From Cyanobacteria bacterium SBLK (GTDB lineage: Bacteria; Cyanobacteriota; Cyanobacteriia; Cyanobacteriales; Spirulinaceae): a DNA stretch of 64,000 bases. Below are positions 55,563 through 64,000 of the stretch, piece by piece. A program made the translations under genes and the position numbers. The notes below the pieces were generated by a model. That model saw only the letters and a list, made by a program, of their open reading frames with translations, made no database searches and was not told the origin of the DNA. The DNA is taken from NCBI GenBank assembly GCA_017746715.1, contig JAGHZQ010000037.1, forward strand, positions 33,416 to 97,415, read 5' to 3'. The stretch's first letter is position 1, and each line of letters begins with the position of its first letter.

Positions 55563-56059
55563 TCTTCACCCGGAATGCCTTCAGGATGCCAAATGCGGAT
55601 GCGCTTCTCTCGGAATGCCTGTTCTTCTTCAAATAGGCTCTCTAGCTCTGCAACTTTGGCTGCGCTAATTCCTAACTTACCAGCCATCTTACGAATCGTA
55701 GCTTTTTCTCCTCCACTGTATTCCCCATCTGCCGCCGAAGCCTGAATTGCTTCATAAACCAGAACATAACGTCCCTTTTTAGCAAGGGGATCGCTGAATA
55801 CAAGTTTTTCAATATCGTCCGTTGTCCCCGTGCCGTTATAGTTTCTCAGTTCTTCGATTTGGCTCTCATTCATCTCTGGATGATAAGTAGTTGCGTGACC
55901 GATTACCCAATCCCGCTCTGCTTGTGAGAGTTCTCCGTCTCCATTGGCACAGAGTAGAAGTGCTTTATACCAAATTACGGAGGTCTCGGGGGGAAGGGTC
56001 TTGGTAATTCCGTAACGATCTGTTTTGATCCAAGGGGCGGGCCCATAGGTTTCGTACAT
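55559..56059 (-). CDS. TerB-like domain protein
   Basis: A 166-residue acidic helical protein. ALLLCANGDGELSQAERDWVIGHATTYHP and AIQASAADGEYSGGEKATIRKMAGKLGISAAKVAELESLFEEEQAFREKRI repeat the DGE helix motif of TerB (tellurite-resistance) domains, which may bind metal through the acidic residues. Its end overlaps the O-methyltransferase gene end by 4 bp, convergently. The role is unknown; no other ter genes are near. Confidence 0.8.
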   Translation of the reverse strand: MYETYGPAPWIKTDRYGITKTLPPETSVIWYKALLLCANGDGELSQAERDWVIGHATTYHPEMNESQIEELRNYNGTGTTDDIEKLVFSDPLAKKGRYVLVYEAIQASAADGEYSGGEKATIRKMAGKLGISAAKVAELESLFEEEQAFREKRIRIWHPEGIPGED

Positions 56060-56338
56060 TTGTATAGCACTCCATTTGTGACTTCCGTCGGATTATATCA
56101 GGTTTCCTGTCTTATCCTTAACGATTGGTAGTATCTACTTGAAGTCAAAGCAAAATTGAATAAATGACGGACTATTTTGAGCGATCGCTTACTCGATTAG
56201 ACGGGCTGCATTCAGTCGATTGCCTCATTGAAATTGCGCTCGTTTTGGTGGGCAAATTTAGAAAAGTCGGGCAAAATTGTAGGGGAGATTTTTTGCATCG
56301 CGGCGATCGCTCCCTACAAGGAATGGAGAAAAAATTTT

Positions 56339-56707
56339 ATGAGCAATGGATCGGAAATATTCAAACAACATCATCAAATCGCTTTGTATATTTTTATGTT
56401 TTCCTGTTCTTGGCCGGCTCTTGAAGCAAATGGCTTTGGTTTTGGCATTCCCATCAGTCTCTCGGGCGCTCTGATTTTTTCAGTATTTGGCGGACTGGTG
56501 AGTGGTATATTGGCCTTTCGGAAACCTCTAGCGGCTGGAATTGTTGGAGGCTTGCTTGCAGGACCTCTCAATATTCTCGCGCTGCATTACTACGTGCAAA
56601 ACCGAACCGCGATTTGGAGTGTTGAAATTGCCTTGGTTCTCATTATTGCTAGTATTCCCGGTCTTCTGGTCGCCCTCTTCCTCAGAAAAATTTTATTAAA
56701 AAAATAG
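56339..56707 (+). CDS. small integral membrane protein
   Basis: A 122-residue protein with four hydrophobic segments (IALYIFMFSCSW, ISLSGALIFSVFGGLVSGILAF, AAGIVGGLLAGPLNILALHYYV, VEIALVLIIASIPGLLVALFL). Glycine-rich helices and no catalytic motif. Starts upstream at 56228 are possible, but the added part is unlike protein from neighbours and includes HIP1 sequence. I do not recognise it. Confidence 0.6.
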   Translation: MSNGSEIFKQHHQIALYIFMFSCSWPALEANGFGFGIPISLSGALIFSVFGGLVSGILAFRKPLAAGIVGGLLAGPLNILALHYYVQNRTAIWSVEIALVLIIASIPGLLVALFLRKILLKK

Positions 56708-56950
56708 CTTTCTTACACCGATAAAATACGAGTGCATCTCCAACTTGCAAATTGATAATTCAGGTCATAAGAGAAAACTTTTCAATTGTGGAACAAGCAT
56801 CGGACGCTCAAGCGAGAATTTTATTAAACGATACACGGGCAGGGATACCCGTTCCACGCCAAGAAATGCGATCGTACTTAGAAAAAATATACTTTGTTCG
56901 TAACAACTTCCGGGTTAAGATACCCCTATGGTAACTTGGGAGTAGCGTGC

Positions 56951-58036
56951 ATGAGTATAGGCGTTGCAGTAGTCGGTACCGGGTTCGGTCAAAAAATACA
57001 CATCCCCGGATTTCAACATCACCCCGATACGGAATTGGTCGCCGTATGGAATCGGGACTTGGGAAAAGCTAAAGCGATCGCGGATGCTAACAAAATTCCT
57101 CATGCTTTCAATCGCCTAGAAAAACTATTAGTCCTCCCGGAAGTTGAAGCTGTTAGCATCTCTACTCCCCCTTTCCTGCACTACGAGATGGGCAAACAAG
57201 TGTTAGAAGCTGGGAAGCACTTATTATTGGAAAAACCCATGACTTTAAATGTTCGCGAAACGCGAGAACTTTACAAACTGGCTCAACAAAAAGGCTTAAT
57301 CGCGATCGCGGATTTCGAATATCGCTTCGTCCCTGCATGGCAAAGATTGGCAGAACTTTTGCAGGAGGGCTATGTTGGCAAAACCAGATTGATTAAAATC
57401 GATTGGTTAGCTGTCAGTCGTGCCAACCCGGATCGCCCTTGGAATTGGTATGCCCGCAAGGATAAAGGAGGAGGTGCGTTAGGCGCAATCGGCTCTCACG
57501 CATTCGATTACATTCATTGGTTATTCGGCCCGGTCAAGCGATTGTGCGCTCATTTAAGTTGTGCGATTCCCGAACGTCCCGATCCTGCCGATGGAAACAA
57601 ACTCAAGCCCGTAGATGCCGACGATACTTGTTCCATCCTGTTAGAATTGGCAGATGGTACGCCCTGTCAGGTTTCCCTCAGTTCCGTCACTTATCAGGGG
57701 AGAGGGCATTGGGTAGAAGTTTATGGCGATCGCGGTACTCTGGTTCTCGGTAGCGACAATCTCAAAGATTACGTTCACGGTTTTCACTTATATGCCGCTC
57801 CCGCCGGTCAGAATTTATCAGAGCAGGAAATCCCCAAACGCCTCGCTTTTCCGCAAGTCTTTACCGATGGGCGTTTAGCCCCTTTTATTCGCGTCGCCGA
57901 CCATTGGATAAGCTGCATTAAATCCGAACAAAGTAGCGCGCCTTCATTAAAAGAGGGTGTTTATTCGCAATTGCTCATGGATTTAACCCACGAATCAAAT
58001 GAAAAGAAATGTTGGGTTGAGGTGAGCGATCGGTGA
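56951..58036 (+). CDS. Gfo/Idh/MocA family oxidoreductase
   Basis: A 361-residue NAD(P)-dependent sugar-type dehydrogenase. The Rossmann loop reads VAVVGTGFGQKIHIPGFQHHPDTELVAVWNR. The family signature ISTPPFLHYEMGKQVLEAGKHLLLEKPMT contains the catalytic EKP lysine, followed by FEYRFVPAW and GGGALGAIGSHAFDYIHWLFG with the catalytic H. The substrate is not predictable. The ATG at 56951 is used; a longer frame from 56894 adds no family-like residues. Confidence 0.93.
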   Translation: MSIGVAVVGTGFGQKIHIPGFQHHPDTELVAVWNRDLGKAKAIADANKIPHAFNRLEKLLVLPEVEAVSISTPPFLHYEMGKQVLEAGKHLLLEKPMTLNVRETRELYKLAQQKGLIAIADFEYRFVPAWQRLAELLQEGYVGKTRLIKIDWLAVSRANPDRPWNWYARKDKGGGALGAIGSHAFDYIHWLFGPVKRLCAHLSCAIPERPDPADGNKLKPVDADDTCSILLELADGTPCQVSLSSVTYQGRGHWVEVYGDRGTLVLGSDNLKDYVHGFHLYAAPAGQNLSEQEIPKRLAFPQVFTDGRLAPFIRVADHWISCIKSEQSSAPSLKEGVYSQLLMDLTHESNEKKCWVEVSDR

Positions 58037-58076
58037 GTAAAATAGGAAATATATGCAATATTTTTAGGCGATCGCG

Positions 58077-58637
58077 ATGGTACAAAGCCTCTCTCAAACC
58101 CTAACCCTGCAAGAATTTCTGGCACAACCCGAGACTAAACCTGCCAGCGAATACATTCATGGGAAAATTATTCAGAAGCCTATGCCAAAAGGACGACACA
58201 GTCGCTTACAAGGAAAACTCTGCGCTGCCATTAATCAAGTCTCGGAAGACGCAAAAATTGCCTATGCTTTCCCAGAATTAAGATGCAGTTTTGGTCTGCG
58301 TTCGATCGTGCCGGATATAGCGGTTTTTCTTTGGGAGCATATACCGTTGACATCAGATGGCAATGTTCCAGATAATTTTAAGATACCCCCAGATTGGACG
58401 ATTGAAATTCTGTCTCCCGAACAGCATCCCAATAAGGTATTAGGAAATATTCTCTATTGCCTCGAAAATGGCAGTCGTCTCGGCTGGTTTATCGATCCAA
58501 ATGACTCGAGTATTTTGTTTTTATTGCCTCAGCAACAACCCGTATTATGTCATGGCGAACAAGTTCTTCCTATTTTGCCCGAGTTAGAATTGACTCTTAC
58601 AGTTAATGAGGTGTTTGATTGGTTGAAGATGGCATAA
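58077..58637 (+). CDS. Uma2 family (PD-(D/E)XK fold) protein
   Basis: A 186-residue member of the very large cyanobacterial Uma2/DUF820 family. Seen are LTLQEFLAQPETKPASEYIHGKIIQKPMPKGRHS, the active-site aspartate in IVPDIAVFLWEHIP, and WTIEILSPEQ, then LGWFIDPNDSSILFL. Members have an endonuclease fold; their role is unknown. The start codon lies directly after a HIP1 site. Confidence 0.9.
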   Translation: MVQSLSQTLTLQEFLAQPETKPASEYIHGKIIQKPMPKGRHSRLQGKLCAAINQVSEDAKIAYAFPELRCSFGLRSIVPDIAVFLWEHIPLTSDGNVPDNFKIPPDWTIEILSPEQHPNKVLGNILYCLENGSRLGWFIDPNDSSILFLLPQQQPVLCHGEQVLPILPELELTLTVNEVFDWLKMA

Positions 58638-58670
58638 TAGAGAAGAATCCACGCAACACATCTAGAAGTG

Positions 58671-58715
58671 GCGATCGCGTTGACAACAAAAAAGCCTATT
58701 TTGTAATGCGATCGC
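58671..58715. repeat. HIP1-bounded ~45-bp element, copy 1
   Basis: Two HIP1 octamers (58671-58678 and 58708-58715) enclose about 30 bases (TTGACAACAAAAAAGCC...). A related segment is at 59610-59652, with octamers at both ends and a similar inside (TTTAACAAAAGAAGCATTTT). They flank the methyltransferase gene at 58841-59602 in the same direction. Confidence 0.5.
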
Positions 58716-58840
58716 TCCGTAAACTCGTAGGGTTTTCTCCCTCGAGGAAAAAAGCTGGGTTTTCTTGTGTAAGCCCAGTATAGTTAGATAGAATATTCTG
58801 TAAAACTCCCCGAATAACCCAAAAATATAGGCATAGGAAG

Positions 58841-59602
58841 ATGAAACAATGGTACGAAGAATTATTCAAAAACTACGCGAAAAGTTATGACAATGAAGAA
58901 TTCACCCAAGGTACAATCGGAGAATGCGATTTTATCGAAAAAGAGATCGATTATGACAAAACAATCAAAATACTTGATATTGGCTGTGGAACGGGCAGGC
59001 ATTCAATAGAATTATCTAAAAGAGGTTATTCTGTTACTGGTATCGATCTATCTGAAGCCCAACTAAAACGGGCAAAAGAGAAAGCATCTGCACAATCGCT
59101 CAAAATTGATTTTCAAAAGCATGATGCAAGAGAACCTTATACGTTTAATACATTTGATTTAATTATAATGTTGTGCGAGGGAGGGTTCTCCTTGATGGAA
59201 ACAGATGAGATGAATTTTCAAATCCTTCAGAATGCTGCCAATGCTTTAAAAGCAAAGGGAAAATTGATATTCACAACGTTAAACGGACTATTCCCCCTCT
59301 TCCACTCCGTCAAAGAATTTATGGATGCAGCAACAAAGGAGGGTGGGGCGATATATAACGACAATACTTTTGATTTGATGACATTCCGCGATCGCAACAC
59401 CATAGAATTTGTTGATGACTCCGGACAGAAAAAATCTCTTCTTTGTAACGAAAGATACTATGTTCCCTCAGAGATAACTTGGCTTTTAAAATCATTGAAT
59501 TTCAAAACGATAGATATATTGGGTGCGAAACTTGGTGCATTCAGTCGAAGCGATCGATTAACAACTGAAGATTTTGAAATGTTAGTAATCGCAGAAAAAT
59601 AA
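58841..59602 (+). CDS. class I SAM-dependent methyltransferase
   Basis: A 253-residue methyltransferase: motif I IKILDIGCGTGRHSIELSKRGYSVTGIDLSEAQLKRAKEKA, then FDLIIMLCEGGFSLMETDEMNFQILQNAANALKAKGKLIFTTLNG and a C-terminal cap NERYYVPSEITWLLKSLNFKTIDILG. AGGAAG lies a few bases before the ATG. The substrate is unknown. It is less GC-rich than its neighbours and is bounded by two HIP1-built repeats. Confidence 0.9.
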   Translation: MKQWYEELFKNYAKSYDNEEFTQGTIGECDFIEKEIDYDKTIKILDIGCGTGRHSIELSKRGYSVTGIDLSEAQLKRAKEKASAQSLKIDFQKHDAREPYTFNTFDLIIMLCEGGFSLMETDEMNFQILQNAANALKAKGKLIFTTLNGLFPLFHSVKEFMDAATKEGGAIYNDNTFDLMTFRDRNTIEFVDDSGQKKSLLCNERYYVPSEITWLLKSLNFKTIDILGAKLGAFSRSDRLTTEDFEMLVIAEK

Positions 59603-59609
59603 TATGATG

Positions 59610-59652
59610 GCGATCGCTTTAACAAAAGAAGCATTTTCCGTCATGCGATCGC
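59610..59652. repeat. HIP1-bounded ~45-bp element, copy 2
   Basis: Octamers at 59610-59617 and 59645-59652 with an inside similar to the copy at 58671-58715. It lies just after the methyltransferase stop codon and may serve as a hairpin terminator for it. Confidence 0.5.
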
Positions 59653-59701
59653 CTCGTATTATGTTCGGTAAAGTGCTCTTGTCTCTAATGCTTCAAAGTG
59701 C

Positions 59702-61060
59702 CTAGCGATCGGGGAGCGGAAAGGGAGCATCGCGGAAAATCTGCGTGACAATCTCTCGAGCGTAGCCCTCCAACCAGAGGGAACTCTTCCACGTTGTCGA
59801 AAACCAGACCACAACCGTATCCGTTTCCGGCGATACGTAAAGCGCCTGACCGCTTCGACCCGATTTGTAAAGGTCGCCATCGGGGAACACCGCATCCCAC
59901 TGATAGGATGCTCCCATTTCCAAAGGTCCAAAGTTTTCGAGCATGCGCTGACCCATATACCCTCGGTCGAAAATATCTTTATCCGCAGCAGCATAGACCT
60001 TATCGAAGTAGCTATCCGAAACAATAGGCTTTATCCCTGTCGTGACGACATCCCAACTAGGTGTATAGATCGTTCCGTAGCGCGCAAAATCTCGCAAACG
60101 TCCGGCAATGACACCGCCATTGAGAAGCTCTCCCGTGGAAGTAATGGCAACCTTTCCATCCCCTTCCATGCCGATCTTGCCCCAAACCCGCCTGCTCGCG
60201 ACATCATTCCACGGTTTTCCGGTCACTCGTTCGATGAGCAATCCTAGAATTTGCGTGTTTATACTGCCGTACTGAAATGCTTCTCCGGGATCCTGAAGCA
60301 CGTCAATCTCTCGCAATATCTCGTCTTGCGGAGTGCCTGACGGTTCGCCTCGCGCACTCAAAGCACTTTTGTAGAACTGAGCGACAGGATGCTCTGGATT
60401 GGACACGTTATCTTCTTCGACATTCATGCCCGATTTTTGGTGCAGCACATCAGCCACGGTCACTTGCGCCCAACCCGTGTCGGCTAATTCCTCTAGGTAA
60501 TCCGTCACTGGCGCGTCGAGGGAGATTTTCCCCTCTTCTGCAAGCATGTGAATCAATAAGCTCGAGAGGGTCTTCGAGCAAGACTGCCAAAGGTGACTAT
60601 CTCGAGGTCTGATGCCGATATACCTCTCAAAAACCAGTTTGCCATTATGAACGACAGCGATCGCTCGCATGCGCGATCGCTCGTCTTCCATTGCCTCGCT
60701 CAAAGTCATGTTTTCCCCGAGTTGAGTGGTTGCCGTAACGTCGGCAATTTCGGGCATGGGTTTTCTCAGAAAATTGGCAACCGGGCCCCGACGGTAGAGG
60801 GTTGCTGTCGGGATGAGTTCGCCGAGACGGCTAAACATGTAAGTTCCGGTATCCCCAGTATCGACAAAATCTTGATATGTATAGGCTCTTCTAAACTCGA
60901 GTGCTTCGTCTGCGGAGTATCCAAACCTCCACGCGTTTACTGGAGTCAGATCGTCTGGAATCGTATAGTCGGCGATCGCGTTACCCGACCCGATAAATAG
61001 CGAGATTAGGCTGAGGGAGACGAGAGCAAGCCTAAAAAAATGCGTGCAAATGAAATTCAA
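59702..61060 (-). CDS. secreted serine hydrolase, beta-lactamase/6-aminohexanoate-dimer hydrolase type
   Basis: A 452-residue exported protein (signal peptide LALVSLSLISLFIGSGNAIA). The class C beta-lactamase fold shows SxxK in LWQSCSKTLSSLLIHML, a YxN-like motif in FQYGSINTQILGLLIERVTGKPWNDV, and the C-terminal strand LYVSPETDTVVVWFSTTW. The combination resembles 6-aminohexanoate-dimer hydrolases and EstB-like esterases more than penicillin-degrading enzymes. It is a single gene. Substrate unknown. Confidence 0.88.
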   Translation of the reverse strand: MNFICTHFFRLALVSLSLISLFIGSGNAIADYTIPDDLTPVNAWRFGYSADEALEFRRAYTYQDFVDTGDTGTYMFSRLGELIPTATLYRRGPVANFLRKPMPEIADVTATTQLGENMTLSEAMEDERSRMRAIAVVHNGKLVFERYIGIRPRDSHLWQSCSKTLSSLLIHMLAEEGKISLDAPVTDYLEELADTGWAQVTVADVLHQKSGMNVEEDNVSNPEHPVAQFYKSALSARGEPSGTPQDEILREIDVLQDPGEAFQYGSINTQILGLLIERVTGKPWNDVASRRVWGKIGMEGDGKVAITSTGELLNGGVIAGRLRDFARYGTIYTPSWDVVTTGIKPIVSDSYFDKVYAAADKDIFDRGYMGQRMLENFGPLEMGASYQWDAVFPDGDLYKSGRSGQALYVSPETDTVVVWFSTTWKSSLWLEGYAREIVTQIFRDAPFPLPDR

Positions 61061-61307
61061 AACAGCGACCTCGTTATTGCTTTAATTTTTTACATCGAGT
61101 GCGTTGCACGTACCGTCCTCTTGCGAAATTAATTGTATTTACCGGGTTTGCAGGAGAACGGTCGAGCCGATTTCACTCAACTGATTGTTATGGGGTAAAT
61201 GCGGGATAACTCTTACAGGTAGAGGGTTATACCGCAGATTCTCGAATGATTTTAGCATGCTATTCTCCTAACTCATCCTATTAATGGGAGCGATCGCTCA
61301 AACGATA

Positions 61308-61748
61308 CTATTTGGCAACTATCGAGTTTTTAAAAACTGGGTTAGAGAGGACAATTGACGTGCTCGTCGGACCGTACTGACTTAAACGATTGAGAATTTC
61401 TTCAAGGTGAGACATGGAAGAAGCGATCGCTTCGATAACAAAAGAAGAATTGCCCGTGACGTGATAGCCCCGTAAAATTTCTGGCAAGGCTTCCATGGTG
61501 GCGATCGCCTCGGGATAGCGATCGGGTGTCGTCGTGAGTTGAATAAAGGCTCTTAAGGGCAATCCTAGCACCTCTGCGTTGACGCGAGCGCAATACCCGG
61601 TAATTACTCCCGCATCTTCTAATTTTCGCACCCGTTCCGTCGCAGCAGGGGAAGAAAGTCCCACCCTGCGCCCCAGTTCGGAAAAAGAGAGCCTTCCTTC
61701 CTGCTGCAATATTTGTAAAATGTGCCAATCCGTTTCGTCTAACTGCAT
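61308..61748 (-). CDS. Lrp/AsnC family transcriptional regulator
   Basis: A 146-residue regulator: winged helix LDETDWHILQILQQEGRLSFSELGRRVGLSSPAATERVRKLEDAGVITGYCARVN, then the ligand-binding RAM domain (LRAFIQLTTTPDRY, YHVTGNSSFVIEAIASSMSHLEEILNRLSQYGPTSTSIVLS). Members sense amino acids. It is divergent, with a 132-bp spacer, from a LysE-type amino-acid exporter gene, the usual layout for a regulator and its target. Confidence 0.93.
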   Translation of the reverse strand: MQLDETDWHILQILQQEGRLSFSELGRRVGLSSPAATERVRKLEDAGVITGYCARVNAEVLGLPLRAFIQLTTTPDRYPEAIATMEALPEILRGYHVTGNSSFVIEAIASSMSHLEEILNRLSQYGPTSTSIVLSNPVFKNSIVAK

Positions 61749-61880
61749 CTTGAAAATTTAAAGCGATCTTCTCTTTCTTCCTTAATTTTTTACCATAAAA
61801 CTCACAAATAACTTAAATTTATACTTTAATTTAGCAGTTTTTATTTGTAAATTTAAAGAACATCAAGATTAATTGCAAAC
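61749..61880. promoter_or_regulatory. shared divergent promoter region, Lrp/AsnC regulator and LysE exporter
   Basis: A 132-bp, very AT-rich spacer with several ATTTAAA-like blocks (AAATTTAAAG near 61765 and 61852, AACTTAAATTTATACTTTAATTTA near 61811). Such A/T tracts suit Lrp-type binding. It probably holds the operator of both genes. Confidence 0.5.
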
Positions 61881-62513
61881 ATGGATATTTCTCTTTTATT
61901 CAAAGGCTTTTCCGTGGGTTTAGCCGTTGCTGCACCCGTGGGGGCGATCGGGGTGTTGTGCATTCATCGCACCTTAACTTACGGTCGTTTTATGGGCTTG
62001 ATTTCCGGACTCGGGGCGGCAACCGCCGATAGTGTTTATGGTGGTATTGCTGGATTTGGTTTGGTTGCCCTGTCTAATTTTCTCGTCGATCGCGCCTTTT
62101 GGTTTCAATCTCTTGGAGGGTTGTTTTTGATTTATCTGGGGGTGAAAACATTTTACGCCAAACCTAAACCCGCAACGATCGAAGAGAAGCGATCGAGTTT
62201 CTCCAATGCTTATTTTTCCACTTTTTTTCTCACCCTAACCAATCCCACCACAATTCTTGCCTTTATCGGCATTTTTGCCGGATTGGGATTGGTTAATTCT
62301 GGTAACAATTATCAAGAAGCATTACTGCTCGTTTTTGGGGTTTTTACGGGATCTGCAGCTTGGTGGTTGTTTTTGAGCTTTGCCATCGATCGCCTGCAAA
62401 AGGCCATTGATTTTGGGAATTTGCGCTGGTTAAATCGCCTATCGGGAGTTAGTATTATTACCTATGGTATTTTGGCTTTATCACCTTTCATTAAAGCGAA
62501 TGCTCATTTCTAA
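61881..62513 (+). CDS. LysE family amino-acid exporter
   Basis: A 210-residue inner-membrane protein with about six spans. The family start GFSVGLAVAAPVGAIGVLCIHRTLTYGRFMGLISGLGAATADSVYGGIAGFG and the motif FFLTLTNPTTILAFIGIFAGLGL are typical of LysE/RhtB exporters. It would pump out amino acids or similar small molecules. Regulation by the divergent Lrp/AsnC gene is likely. The substrate is not predictable. Confidence 0.92.
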   Translation: MDISLLFKGFSVGLAVAAPVGAIGVLCIHRTLTYGRFMGLISGLGAATADSVYGGIAGFGLVALSNFLVDRAFWFQSLGGLFLIYLGVKTFYAKPKPATIEEKRSSFSNAYFSTFFLTLTNPTTILAFIGIFAGLGLVNSGNNYQEALLLVFGVFTGSAAWWLFLSFAIDRLQKAIDFGNLRWLNRLSGVSIITYGILALSPFIKANAHF

Positions 62514-62630
62514 CAATTAATGAGTTGCGAAAATTCAAGAAAGTTAACACGGATTGCTAACCTTTTCAGTCACACTAGAAAAGAGATAATAATAAAAAAA
62601 GTGTAAAGCTAGGGAGCGAGAGAGAAAAAA

Positions 62631-63620
62631 ATGGACGGACAAGAACTACTCAAGCGCTACGAAGCAGGAGAACGGGATTTTTCTCGAGTTAATCTCATGG
62701 GAGCAAACTTGGAGAGAGTGCAACTGCCCAATAGCAATTTTACAAATGCCTATTTAGGGGCGGTCAACTTGAGTCGAGCCAATCTTAAAGGGGCAAATTT
62801 AACGGGAGCATTTCTCTTTCGTGCTGATTTGAGCTTTGCTAAAGTCAGAGAATCTAGCCTCGTAGATACCGATCTAACCAAGGCCAATTTAACAGGTGCA
62901 GAATTTACCAAATCCATTCTCAAGGGTGCAAAATTAAGCGGTGCTATTCTCAAACACGTTAATTTGTGCCTTGCCAATTTAGAAGGCGTAAATTTGTGCG
63001 GTGCCAATTTAGAAGGCATTAATTTTCGCTCGGCAAATCTAAAAAATGTAAATTTTAGTTGGGCAAATTTATCCAGGGCGAGAATGAGTGGCGCAAATTT
63101 GCGGGGCGCAATTTTGAATGGGATTAAGTTTAGCGAGGCATATCTCAATGGTGTCGATTTGCATGGGGTCGAACTGGATGGTGTCGATTTGAGCGGGGCA
63201 AAATTGAGCGGGGCTAATTTAAGCGAGGCGAATTTGAGCGTTACCAATCTCAGCGAGGCTCAAATTCGTACGGCATTCATGTCGCGAGCCAATCTGCAAT
63301 CGGCAAATTTGGCCGGCGCAAACTTGTTGCGATCGGATTTGTGCGAAGTGAATCTAGCTAAAGCCAATTTAACCGATGCAATTTTGCAGGAAGCGGATCT
63401 GACAGGAGCCAATTTAAACAAGGCTAACTTGAGCGAGGCTAATTTGCAGCAAGCCAGTTTGCGAAATGCCTATTTATGGGGAGCGAATTTAAAAACGGTG
63501 GATTTACAGGAAACCAATTTAACCGGTGCGAATTTGCGAGGTGCTCAATGGCAAGATATCAATTGGAAACAGGCGATTTTATCTGAGACTACCATGCCCG
63601 ATGGCGCGATCGCGGGATAA
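62631..63620 (+). CDS. pentapeptide-repeat protein
   Basis: A 329-residue protein of about 55 A(D/N)LxX pentapeptides, which form a right-handed quadrilateral beta-helix. It starts MDGQELLKRYEAGERDFSRVNLMGANLERVQLPNSNFTNAYLGAVNL and ends WQDINWKQAILSETTMPDG, a C-terminal form common in cyanobacteria. There is no signal peptide or fused domain. The function is unknown; some members mimic DNA. Purine-rich GGGAGCGAGAGAG precedes the ATG. Confidence 0.93.
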   Translation: MDGQELLKRYEAGERDFSRVNLMGANLERVQLPNSNFTNAYLGAVNLSRANLKGANLTGAFLFRADLSFAKVRESSLVDTDLTKANLTGAEFTKSILKGAKLSGAILKHVNLCLANLEGVNLCGANLEGINFRSANLKNVNFSWANLSRARMSGANLRGAILNGIKFSEAYLNGVDLHGVELDGVDLSGAKLSGANLSEANLSVTNLSEAQIRTAFMSRANLQSANLAGANLLRSDLCEVNLAKANLTDAILQEADLTGANLNKANLSEANLQQASLRNAYLWGANLKTVDLQETNLTGANLRGAQWQDINWKQAILSETTMPDGAIAG

Positions 63621-63645
63621 TATCGATATTGCAATTGAATAACAG

Positions 63646-63677
63646 ATGCCACTCCTCAACAGGGTGGCATTTTTTTG
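63646..63677 (+). terminator. rho-independent terminator after the pentapeptide gene
   Basis: ATGCCAC (63646-63652) and GTGGCAT (63664-63670) form a stem, with further CC/GG pairing inside, followed by a seven-base T-run. It lies 26 bp after the stop codon. Confidence 0.85.
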
Positions 63678-63835
63678 ATGAAAGTTCGGGGATCGTGCTA
63701 ACTGCAAGAACTTCCCTCAACTCTTAAACTCCTTATCATACAAGACTTTGAGAAAAGTAAATTTTACATTTGCTTTTTATAACATCCCCTCGCTTATGTT
63801 GTGATTGTCGTTAAAAAACAACAAACGAGGACATT

Positions 63836-64000
63836 ATGAACGCTCAAAAATCTACTGCCGATTTCATTCTTCCCATTGGTAACGATATTGCCCGAGCCAA
63901 CAAAGGCGAAGCGGCGTTTTGCGTCCCTCCTTTTTGCAACGGTGTTAGCAATAACGGTCAGCGCCCTCGCATTGAACTCACCTTAGCCGATCCTTTTAAA
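63836..64000 (+). CDS. unrecognised protein, 5' part
   Basis: A frame of 55 codons open to the right edge, starting at ATG 63836 with GAGG five bases before it. The start reads MNAQKSTADFILPIGNDIAR, then GEAAFCVPPFCNGVSNNGQR and ELTLADPF. I do not recognise it. No signal peptide is visible in the part seen. The clear ribosome binding site and a preceding terminator make it a likely real gene. Confidence 0.6.
   Translation, partial: MNAQKSTADFILPIGNDIARANKGEAAFCVPPFCNGVSNNGQRPRIELTLADPFK

Noticed and set aside
56752..56934. 60-codon frame before the Gfo/Idh/MocA oxidoreductase gene
   Set aside because: No family likeness and no ribosome site; it covers what looks like simple spacer with its end in the next gene's leader.
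62750..63247. 165-codon minus-strand frame with repeated APLKFAPL-type sequence
   Set aside because: It is the mirror of the pentapeptide-repeat gene; the repeats come from that gene's codons.

Overview
The window is chromosomal DNA of a cyanobacterium, probably a filamentous or otherwise large-genome one. The octamer GCGATCGC (HIP1) and its core recur throughout genes and spacers. Many of the families are typical of cyanobacteria: a group 2 sigma factor, DUF3727, XisI, Uma2, AAA_35-type ATPases, a RodZ-like protein, pentapeptide repeats and PEP-CTERM proteins. I found no rRNA, tRNA, CRISPR array, complete insertion sequence or prophage. The genus cannot be fixed from the sequence alone.

Layout. 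0-3 kb: 5' end of mutY, a sigma-70 factor and a PAS-GGDEF diguanylate cyclase. 3-12.5 kb: a compact five-gene minus-strand operon of P-loop NTPases. It encodes a winged-helix/AAA protein, a 1320-residue AAA_35 - HEPN (RNTISH) - dynamin-like GTPase fusion, a small TRAFAC-like GTPase, an unrecognised protein and an AAA_35 - vWA protein. This is the strongest candidate for an undescribed conflict or defence system. 12.5-29.5 kb: mostly housekeeping genes, with a truncated xisH before an intact xisI, CIRCE-controlled groEL, an HD-GYP response regulator, an MnmC-like methyltransferase, an LCP protein, DUF3727, mltG, a YqeG-like phosphatase, proB, two secreted paralogues of unknown function, a RodZ-like protein, a DnaJ protein and a flippase.

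29.5-42.3 kb: a co-directional set (acyl-CoA dehydrogenase, methyltransferase, SDR, sugar kinase, CysQ-like phosphatase), then two members of the Nit1C-type gene set (MSMEG_0569-like flavoprotein and MSMEG_0565-like glycosyltransferase) separated by another glycosyltransferase, a broken DUF4344 metallopeptidase gene and a leucine-rich-repeat gene, then apt and an orphan ABC permease. 42.5-46.1 kb: a secreted copper-radical oxidase of the galactose/glyoxal oxidase type next to a DyP-type peroxidase, plausibly an H2O2 producer and consumer. 46.7-48.5 kb: a scar with IS and beta-helix gene remnants, then a lysozyme-M15 peptidase fusion.

48.7-55.6 kb: a likely specialised-metabolite locus. An acylating aldehyde dehydrogenase, a DpgA-like type III polyketide synthase and two crotonase-fold proteins like DpgB/DpgD lie in tight order, followed by two duplicated PEP-CTERM genes on the other strand and an O-methyltransferase. 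55.6-64 kb: TerB-like protein, Gfo/Idh/MocA oxidoreductase, Uma2 nuclease-fold protein, methyltransferase, beta-lactamase-family hydrolase, a divergent Lrp/AsnC regulator - LysE exporter pair, a pentapeptide-repeat protein and the start of an unrecognised gene.

Spacers are rich in small repeats: TTGATAATTGATAG-type arrays, AATTCAAAATT arrays, a 28-bp array with UUCG loops, and HIP1-built hairpins that appear to act as terminators. Several of these repeats run into gene ends and supply start or stop codons.
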